A stretch of DNA of 64,000 bases from Gymnorhina tibicen (taxonomy: Eukaryota; Chordata; Aves; Passeriformes; Artamidae). The stretch is from contig VXAZ01008033.1 in NCBI GenBank assembly GCA_013399875.1, positions 179,620 through 243,619 on the forward strand. The letters are read 5' to 3'. Positions 56,758-64,000 of this stretch are shown in pieces. The notes beneath the pieces were generated by a model. It saw only the letters and a list, made by a program, of their open reading frames with translations, was not told where the DNA came from and ran no database searches. The translations under genes were made by a program, and so were the position numbers. Within the stretch, counting starts at the first letter, position 1; the number at the start of each line of letters is the position of its first letter.

Positions 56758-57912
56758 GATGCCTAACATTTTTTACAAACATTTGTATAGGTATTATCTT
56801 ATTCTTATACCTATTAATATGCTCTCTATAACTATACAAAATACATTAGGTAACGCATCTTATGTTCTATATATTATATGCTACAGTATTTCAAATTATA
56901 TATCTAACATTTGATATTATGCATGTCTATATGTTTATATTAGCTAGAATATATATTATAGATATTAAATTTACACAGATACAGTGTGTATATATTATTA
57001 CATTAAGGATAATATATGCAATCTCTCATCTATAATCTGTGTACAATACAAGGTATATAATGCAATATGCATTATATATTATACAATGTATTATATCATA
57101 TATGCACTATATGTTTTATCTTATTAATACCTGCTTTTGAATATTAAATATTGACTATAAAGATATTAATTTTATCCAAAAATGGGTTATCGGTTACATA
57201 AATACAACGTATTACCTTTACATTATACTTGTATATCTACATATGCACACATCCCTGGTATATATTTTAGCTATATGTACATACCATGACATAAACCATA
57301 ACACTACTTTACAAACTGTAATACTGTGTGCATATATATGCAGTATACTTTTATTTTAAATGTATATAAAAATCATATAAATCCTATCAGCAATGTATGA
57401 ATTCTGTGTAACATTATATAATGAACATGTAATATCTGGCACACATATAATGTACATACGGAATATTCAGGGCACCATATACATACAACAACAGCATTTT
57501 AGACCATGTATGACGTGTATGTACAGTGGATATGCCAGGTGTGGCATCCACTATGTACACATATGTGCACCTACACTCTGTCCTCCACAGCACACAAATC
57601 CCAGCTGTAGAGCTGACAAAACCTCCTGTCAGACAACAGTGTTTCATTACATCAACATCTGTAATGTATCAGTAATTATGTATAATGCATATATGGTATT
57701 ATGTACTGCAGATAATGTATTTAATATGCATTGTCTAATTGGCAATATATAACAGACATATATTAGTAAACTTCGTATAATATAATATGATATGCATTGA
57801 TATAATACATGTAATATATTAAGACACTATCTACATATTCTGAAGTCTACTTATATAGATCATCTATATAGAATATATTGCTATAAAAGGAATATATTTT
57901 TTATATTTATTT
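56758..57912. repeat. AT-rich block between two CR1 copies
   Basis: About 1.15 kb that is overwhelmingly A/T, with recurrent TATAT, ATATAATG and TACATA patterns but no fixed period. It has a slightly more GC-rich island at 57,480-57,640. Open frames in it (for example 57393-57752) are low-complexity chance frames. Confidence 0.75.
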
Positions 57913-57914
57913 TA

Positions 57915-58063
57915 TCACAGCATCCTAGAATAGTTTGGGTTGGAAGGGAGCAATAAAACTCGTCTCATTCCAGCCCCCTGCCGTGGGCAGGGACACCTTC
58001 CACTATCCCAGGTTGCTCCAAGCCCTGTCCAGCCTAGCCTTGGACACTTCCAGGGATGGGGCA
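57915..58063 (-). mobile_element. CR1 LINE 3' fragment
   Basis: Contains AGAATAGTTTGGGTTGGAAG, CCGTGGGCAGGGACACCTTC, GGTTGCTCCAAGCCCTGTCC and CACTTCCAGGGATGGGGC. It has the same orientation as the copy at 56509, lies on the right side of the AT-rich block, and is truncated earlier in the element. Confidence 0.88.
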
Positions 58064-61000
58064 AATGCAAAATATAATTTATTGTATGCAATAAATTCTG
58101 ATTTCTTCCGTGTGTGTGTAACTAAACCAAAACCTCCCCGCTCAGACACCCCCAATTGCACAGCATTTTCCTCGCATTCATCATTGAACTGGTGTTGCAC
58201 TATGGGCAATTTCCCTCTAAAAAACTGTAAAATGAGCCAATAAAAACACCGTGATCCCACCCCTAGAGAAAGCAGAACCTGTTCTAACCTGCAGCTGAGC
58301 CATGCTGATTCTCTCCCCCGGCCCAGTGCCCACTGCAGCACAGGCAGAGCCTTTGCTCTGGTTAAGTCCTTCCTGTCCCTCGCCCTCCCCATTCCCTAAG
58401 AAAGGCTGACAAGCCTCAGCAGAGCGGCACAGCACAAGAGCCGGGCGGGAACAGGCTGGGCTGTGCATGCCCTCGCTGTCAGAGCTGCGAGGGGGCTTTA
58501 TTAGAGCTTACAAAGAGTGATTCTTTCCTAAGAGGAGCAGGTGGTTTAACTGGACCTGGCTGCTGAAAATAATGTCCCAATTACCATGTCGGGAGGACGC
58601 AGTCCTAGGAGGGTTCCTGTGCTGGTGTGGGGCTTCCGCTGCCGCCGCTGTGCCCGGCTCTGCCCGGCTTCGGTCCCTGCCTGCCTGCTGAGGAGAAAAC
58701 AGCACGGTCAGAGCAGCGCCAGGGGCAGCCCAGCACTCGGATGCAGTGGCACAGGTAAGAACCAAGCCTGGCAGCATCCAGCCTGGAGTCGGTACCACAG
58801 GACAGCCCATGCCTGCCATGTCCCATCTCAATGATTAACACATCAAATGCTGCCAGAGGCAGACCTTTGTTATGTGGACTGTAAACTACATTTTATTAAA
58901 ACCATTTAAAGCCCTGATGAGGCTTCTTACTGCATGGAAGGATTTGAGGTGTTTGAATGCCACGTGCAGGATGTGCCTGCACACCCAGATCCTTCACTAA
59001 GGGTAGCTGCCTGGGTGCTTCAGGGAACTGCTGTCCCACCCAGCCCAAAACACTCACCACAAGCCATCACTCCTGACCTGGGAGCAATGGGGCAGGAGGT
59101 GTGTTGACACCAGCACACCACAGCACCCCGGCAGGCACAGCATGCCCCACAGAAACACCTGTGACTCCAGGAGTCACTTCCCAGCTCATCAACAGCGATG
59201 CCTCTTTTTAAACAGGCTTGTGTGAGGAAGAGGTCTGAAATCCAAGGCAAAAGCCCATCCTTGTCCTGTTTCCAGGCTTGCCCCAATCCCATGGATAGCT
59301 CCCAACTGCCCACCCCAGAAACAGACTGGGAGGTGCTGGGCAGGGCCCCCCAAAACCTTGAGCTGTGACCAGCTGCGTTTTTCAGTGAGCCCATCCAGCA
59401 AGGCAGCTGACAGATGCCTTACTGCACTGATGGCTGTAGGGGACCATGGTGTTGGTACCAAAACTGTCCCCAAAACTGGGGACAAGCAGCCTCCAGAGAG
59501 TCTTCCCCTGAGGGCAGGAGCACCTCGCCCCAGCTCCCCACCAGCTCTGAGCCCATGGGGCAGGGATGGTGTCCATGCCACATTTCTCAGTACCCTGCAG
59601 GTTCATCTATCCAATCTCCCCAGCTCCTTTCCCTGTGCTCACACTCCGTCCCAGACCACACGTTCGGCTTTCCGTGTGCTCGGAGAGGAGGAAGGCTCCG
59701 GCAGAGCAGGCAAACCCCTCTGCCGTGTGCACAGAGCGTGAGCAACCTCTGCGCCAGCTGCCTGCACTGCGTCACGTTTGGGGCAGGATCAGTGTTTTCC
59801 ATGGTGCCCAAACCTGTTCCTGCTGGATGCACCGAGAGCCATCAGCAGTTGAGTTGTTAGCTGACAGCAGGAGGCTTTGTTTGCACAGTGCTGGCCGGCC
59901 CGTGCTGCCGGGTGGCCAGGACATGGCACCCACCAGGCAACACCTGCATTCCCAGGGGCTGCTACTGAGAGCGCTCCGGGTTCAGCCGTGCTGCTCGGCC
60001 CCCGGGATAGCCACCGAGCTACACGTGGGCTCGGGGCTTCACAGACACAGAGCACGAGGCAGAGCCCAGCAGAGGCCCAGTGCTGGGGGCCTGGGCAGTG
60101 GGACGGTGCAAAGGAGGAACTGGTGAGGGGCAGGGACAGATCCATCCCCAAATTACTGTCCAAAGGAGGCTGGTATGAGCAGGAGGCTTTGTGACCTGTC
60201 ATGGCAGTGCAACGCCCTTCACTGCCAGGTGGCAAGAGAAGGGCGCAAAACGGTGATGCCAATGGCTCCCTGTAAAACCCCTCGGGCAGTCGGTGCTCAC
60301 CCTCCCAAGGACCCAGCGGTGCAGGCAAGGGAAGAAAGGCTGCAGACACAAAAGCCCAGCAGCTCTGCCCAGGCTGCTGCAGCCCAGTGATGCCAAAAGC
60401 AAATTACGCCCCTTTTACAAGATGTTTGTGAAAAGAGCCATTTCCAATGTACTCCACGGTCTCCTCTCTCCTTACTCCTCCCCAACACAGGAGTCTCCAC
60501 TAATCACCTCTTCTGCTAAGCAGGAAATACAATACGTTGGTGCCGATGGTTACCCAGGAAGTTCTAGAAACCTGGGGAATTCTGGCCCCAACAAATTCTA
60601 ACTGATTCTTACAAGAATAAACATGGATTTACTTGACTGCTATGAAATGGACAGTGGTATGAAGCTGTTGTTTTGTGGCCCGTTGGCACCACAGGCTTTG
60701 AGCACGGATTTCAGCAGGGACACTGCTGTGACAGTGTGGATGGGGCCTTTAGGCTTCTCTGGAGGATGCGCCGGGCATCACTCTGGAAATGGTGTCCAGT
60801 GGCCCAAGAGGACAGCCGTGTGTGTTGGCAAAGTCCCCTTGGGGAGCAGAGAGCCCGCTCCACGGACAGCTGCGACACTGTCTGCGACAGTCCGGGATCT
60901 GGGGCTTTCCAAGGCCAGGGAATCCAGGAAAAGCAAACTGCAGCTCTTGCCAGGCAGGCTTTGCTGCCTGTGTCTCTCAGGCTGTGCTCTTTTCTAGCGT

Positions 61001-61126
61001 ATTGATTTACAGCTAAAACCACAGCTTTGCCTAGGCCTGAAGTCAGCCCTGGCATAACCAAGTTGGTTTCCTAGGAATCAAGACAGCAGGAGTGTACCCA
61101 TACATTGGTACTGTTCAGCCTGATTG

Positions 61127-61160
61127 AAAAAGAAAAAAAAAAAACAAAACAAAAAAAACC
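61127..61160. repeat. A-rich tract
   Basis: Adenine runs interrupted by single G and C bases (AAAAAGAAAAAAAAAAAAC, then AAAACAAAAAAAACCCC) in the intergenic region. No SINE or LINE body was recognised upstream. Confidence 0.8.
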
Positions 61161-62317
61161 CCAAATCTTTCTCTAGAAAGATATTCTTTCCCTACAAGTT
61201 TTGCTTTATCAAAAAATACTCAGCCAGTTCCTGGGAAACTTTCCTCCAGGAAGCTCCACCACCTGCCTTTCCCACAGTGAATCAGGGTTAGGGTTAGGAG
61301 CCTTCAGGTGAGAGAAGATGGCAGGAACAGGCTGGAAACCTTTTCCAGGGAGCCAAAGCCTCAAAGGCATTGCTAACCCCAAGACAGAGCGGCCCCTACA
61401 CCGACGCCAAACCCTTGCAGCCCCTTGGCCCTTCATACACCAGTTTGGGAGCAGGGATTTGCTCTTGGGGCTGCCAAGCAGATTTGCATGCCGTGGAGTT
61501 GGCTCCGTACCTGCTCCTGCTGGCAAAGGAGGAGATCGTACAGGTGCATGCAACACCTGTCTGTGAGAGGAGTTTCACAAACCCAGCACGCACCTTCCCC
61601 ACTTACACAGATTTTACAACAATTCTGACCAAACACGTGAGGTTCCCATATACAAACACAAGCCCTGCAGACGGTGATAGATCTCTCTGCATATATATGT
61701 ATGTATCTATATATACAGTTATTGAAGGATGCTGCAGAAATCCCACTGCAGGGCGCAAGGACCAGGCAGGAGCAGGCTCCAGCCCTGCCAGGAAGCAGAC
61801 AAACGCCTGGCTTTCCTTGCGCCAGGCTCCACAGCCCACGGTCAAAGCAGGATGCCGCTGCTCTGCCAAGCCCTGAACCCCACACCTCAGCGCCGAGCAC
61901 ACGCAACAGCCACCCAGCAAACAGCACAGCCCTCCTAGGCAGGGATTTCTACAAATTCTCCGCTTACAGGTGCTGCCCCTCCTTGAGCTTTTCCAGGAAA
62001 GGTCCTTGGCAGCTCTCCCCAGCAGCAGAGCCCAGGGCAGGCTGTGCCCGGTGCCGACTGCAGCAGGAGCAGGGCTGGGGCTCCAGCCCACGGCCAGGGG
62101 TCCCCTTTCCTCAGGGGGCAGCCTTCCCCCAGAACAGTCACACCACACCCTGCTCTTCTCCTCCCTTTAATTCCTTTTTAATTAATCTCATCAAACAGCA
62201 CAGAGCAGGCTGGTGCCTATGGAGGCACCCTGCCAGCTGCAGTGCAGAGCCGGGTGCCAGCCCTCCCGAGCCCCCAGGACCAGCCCGGCAGGGAGAAGCA
62301 GGAGGGGTGGGGGCACG

Positions 62318-63061
62318 CTTGAATTTGAAAATATTTTATTTGAATAGTAAATAATTATACAGTTGAAACAGTTCTATCGAAGCACTCTATAAATAGCTAA
62401 CAGTTAAGAAAATAATGTGTGTAGAAAAAGAGATTGCATCTAAAAGTAAGAGCTGTTGGTTGCACGGGATAAAATGGTTAAGATCATGTGTTATTCTAGG
62501 TATAAAAGTTAAAACCTTTTCAGCAGATCCCTTTAGAAAAAAAAGATCTTCTAAAACGCACAGTGAAATGGCAGGCGGGGAGACAAAAAAGCGCATTAGA
62601 ATATCTGCAATCAAATAATATCAATCTTCATAATTAATATAAATAAATAACGAATAAATAACATAATTACTCAAACCAACATATACAGATAGACAACTCA
62701 TGAGCTACCTTAGTAAGGGCAAAACGAACAGAAACAGAAAGTTGGCATGTCACAGTTAAGGCAGTTTCTACAGCATTTTCTGGAGACCATCAACAGCAGA
62801 GTCAAGGCATTTGTGGCTACACTAAAGGAAACGCTCATTTCTCTCGAGCGGTTTGATCTGTTCACATCGATAAAAACCAGAGCGAAGGAACAAAATAAAA
62901 AAAACAGAAAAAAAAAAGAAAAAAAAAGATAAAAAAAGAAGAGAGAAACCCCGGGAAGGTAAGTGTAAAGCCAGATTCCAGCAGGTCACAAGCCGTATTA
63001 AAGCTAATCGTGTGGCGGCCCCGGGGGAGCGGCGCAGGGCGGCGGGGAAGGCACGGGCGGC
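62318..63061 (-). other. INSM1: INSM1 3' UTR
   Basis: About 740 AT-rich bases between the stop codon and the AATAAA at 62335-62340. It includes A-rich plus-strand tracts at 62895-62940, which are U-rich in the transcript and begin about 120 bases after the stop. AT-rich ATTTA-like stretches lie around 62,620-62,670. The low GC content contrasts sharply with the coding part. Confidence 0.65.
62335..62340 (-). terminator. INSM1: INSM1 poly(A) signal
   Basis: Plus-strand TTTATT reads AATAAA on the minus strand, in AAATAAAATATTTTC. It is followed by a G-rich and GT-containing downstream element (minus strand of 62,290-62,320). Confidence 0.6.
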
Positions 63062-64000
63062 TCAGCAGGCGGGGCGCAGCGGCACCTGGAGCAGGATGAC
63101 CTGCCGGTTCTCCGAGGGGTGGCACTTGTTGATGTGCCGGGTGAGGCCGGGAGAGCTGTAGAAGGTGGCCGGGCAGTACTTGCAGGGGAAGACCTGGGCG
63201 GCGTGCAGGAGGCGCAGGTGTCGCTCCTGGCTGCTCTTGCTGGGGAAGGTCTCCCCGCAGACGGGGCAGAGGCGGCACTCGGCGGCGGGCAGCTCCTCGG
63301 CGCTGGGCTCCGGAGCCGGTGCGGGGGCCGGGGCTGGCGTGGGTGCCGGTGTGGCGTGCCCCAGCAGGTGCTTGCGCAGGTAGGCTTGCCGGCGGAACCT
63401 CTTGGCACAGCGGGGGCACTCGAAGAGCCCCTCCTCGGAGCCCGCCTCCGAGGCTCCGCCGGGGCTCGGTGTGTCCCGCTCGCTGCCGCTGCCGCCGCTC
63501 GCCTCCTTTGGCGTCTCCTCCGCCGGGGCCGGGGCCGGGGCCGCGGCCGGTGCTCGGCCCGCCTCGGGGCCGCCCTTGGTGGCGGGCGGGCGCGGTTTGT
63601 GCCAGCGGCGGTGGGAGGCGAGGTTGGCGGGGCAGGAGAAGACCTTGTCGCACTCGGGGCAGCGGTACTCCACCCGGACGATGCGGGAGCAGCGGTGCTG
63701 GGCCAGCGCGAAGGGGTCCCCGTACTCCTCCTTGCAGAGCTGGCAGATGAACTCGCCCAGCGGACGGGTGCAGCCGCCCCGTGCCTTGGCCGGCGCCTCC
63801 ACCGGGCCCTCCTTGATGCGCAGCCCCAGCACGGGCGAGGTGGTCACTTCGTCCTCGAAGGTCAGCTTGCGGATCGCTTTCGTCTTCTTGCCCGACGGGG
63901 CTTTCTGCCGCCCGGATTCGGAAGCACCCGGCGGGCGCTTGGCGGGGAGCGGGCGGCCCGAGGCGGGAGGCGCGGCCGGGGCGGGCGGCGCGGGGGCTCC
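63062..64000 (-). CDS. INSM1: INSM1, insulinoma-associated protein 1 (zinc-finger repressor), C-terminal 312 residues
   Basis: An open frame from the window edge to TGA at 63062-63064; the start lies outside. Known: INSM1 is an intronless gene encoding a nuclear C2H2 zinc-finger repressor of about 510 residues that drives neuroendocrine, pancreatic and neuronal differentiation. Seen, numbering from 64000: a Pro/Ala-rich region; the basic segment [15 protein letters not shown]; then five zinc fingers. ZF1 is an atypical C2HC (C86, C89, H102, C104), followed by ZF2 (C114, C117, H130, H134), ZF3 (C195, C198, H211, H215), ZF4 (C245, C248, H261, H266) and ZF5 (C273, C276, H289, H294). It ends in [15 protein letters not shown], matching human INSM1 except for one residue as I recall it. 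The ZF3-ZF4 linker is short and built of Pro-Ala repeats. The upstream frame stays open, so the first Met downstream is not the start. INSM2 was rejected on the finger and tail sequence. Confidence 0.96.
   Translation of the reverse strand, partial: GAPAPPAPAAPPASGRPLPAKRPPGASESGRQKAPSGKKTKAIRKLTFEDEVTTSPVLGLRIKEGPVEAPAKARGGCTRPLGEFICQLCKEEYGDPFALAQHRCSRIVRVEYRCPECDKVFSCPANLASHRRWHKPRPPATKGGPEAGRAPAAAPAPAPAEETPKEASGGSGSERDTPSPGGASEAGSEEGLFECPRCAKRFRRQAYLRKHLLGHATPAPTPAPAPAPAPEPSAEELPAAECRLCPVCGETFPSKSSQERHLRLLHAAQVFPCKYCPATFYSSPGLTRHINKCHPSENRQVILLQVPLRPAC

Larger units (their letters stand above)
55059..62314. other. Intergenic region between RALGAPA2 and INSM1 3' ends
   Basis: Roughly 7.3 kb between the convergent genes. 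It contains two CR1 fragments, the AT-rich block, an A-rich tract (61,127-61,160) and GC-rich unique sequence with many chance open frames (for example 186 codons at 59566-60126 and 226 codons at 61674-62354). None shows a family motif, and the frames overlap on both strands. Confidence 0.6.

Noticed and set aside
61284..61298. Interstitial telomere-like GGGTTAGGGTTAGG
   Set aside because: Only about two units, so too short to call a telomeric relic.
61674..62354. 226-codon plus-strand open frame, and the 186-codon frame at 59566
   Set aside because: Low-complexity, Pro/Ser/Gly-rich translations in GC-rich intergenic DNA, overlapped by equally long frames on the other strand, with no family motif.
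62862..63653. 263-codon minus-strand frame overlapping INSM1
   Set aside because: Different frame from the zinc-finger protein, Arg/Pro-rich, and runs into the UTR poly-U tract.
1..64000. RALGAPA1 with INSM2 (the paralogous pair) as the identity of the two genes
   Set aside because: RALGAPA1 and INSM2 are also neighbours, so synteny alone is ambiguous. The exons carry alpha-2 forms ([26 protein letters not shown]) and the zinc-finger gene ends in the INSM1 tail.
1..64000. tRNA, rRNA, snoRNA or microRNA genes, CRISPR arrays, and intact viral or retroviral genes
   Set aside because: I looked for box, hairpin and repeat-spacer patterns and for polyprotein motifs and saw none. The only mobile sequences recognised are truncated CR1 fragments.

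Overview
This window comes from a vertebrate nuclear genome and is most likely avian. The bird assignment rests on several diverged CR1 LINE 3' ends (the dominant avian retroelement), mostly short introns, GC-rich third codon positions, and the absence of any mammalian SINE. The sequence does not show the species. Nearly all long open frames here are chance frames in introns or shadows of exons. Only two protein-coding genes can be supported.

Bases 1 to about 55,000, plus strand: the 3' half of RALGAPA2, the catalytic alpha-2 subunit of the Ral GTPase-activating complex. I could join sixteen exons by splice sites, reading phase and recalled family sequence. They encode about the last 830 residues. 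The catalytic RapGAP domain is spread over the exons at 6099-6170, 7156-7279, 8093-8248, 14639-14797, 18822-18949 and 44099-44220. The first ten complete introns in the window are 0.2-1.0 kb, but the last four are 6.4, 4.0, 25.1 and up to 9.4 kb. These late introns hold CpG-rich patches, CR1 fragments, microsatellites and candidate regulatory segments. The 3' end appears to have two alternative last exons. One, at 51258, adds a single Asp and stops, as I recall for the human protein. The other, at 53586, adds an in-phase tail of about 51 residues. A CpG-rich minisatellite (19- and 26-base units, about 51,380-52,140) lies just downstream of the proximal stop, so it would be transcribed into that isoform's 3' UTR.

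Bases about 55,060-62,315: intergenic. This stretch holds two same-orientation CR1 fragments flanking about 1.15 kb of extreme AT-rich sequence. I see no gene in it.

Bases about 62,318-64,000, minus strand: the 3' UTR and last 312 codons of INSM1, a single-exon neuroendocrine zinc-finger repressor. The window edge cuts it at its N-terminal side. RALGAPA2 and INSM1 are convergent, tail to tail, as in human 20p11.23. The paralogous pair RALGAPA1 and INSM2 was considered and rejected on protein sequence. The two genes have no known shared pathway. Their link is conserved synteny, and RALGAPA2 introns may carry INSM1 regulatory DNA (inference). I found no new multi-gene system. The most notable features are the alternative RALGAPA2 terminal exons and the minisatellite beside the proximal stop.
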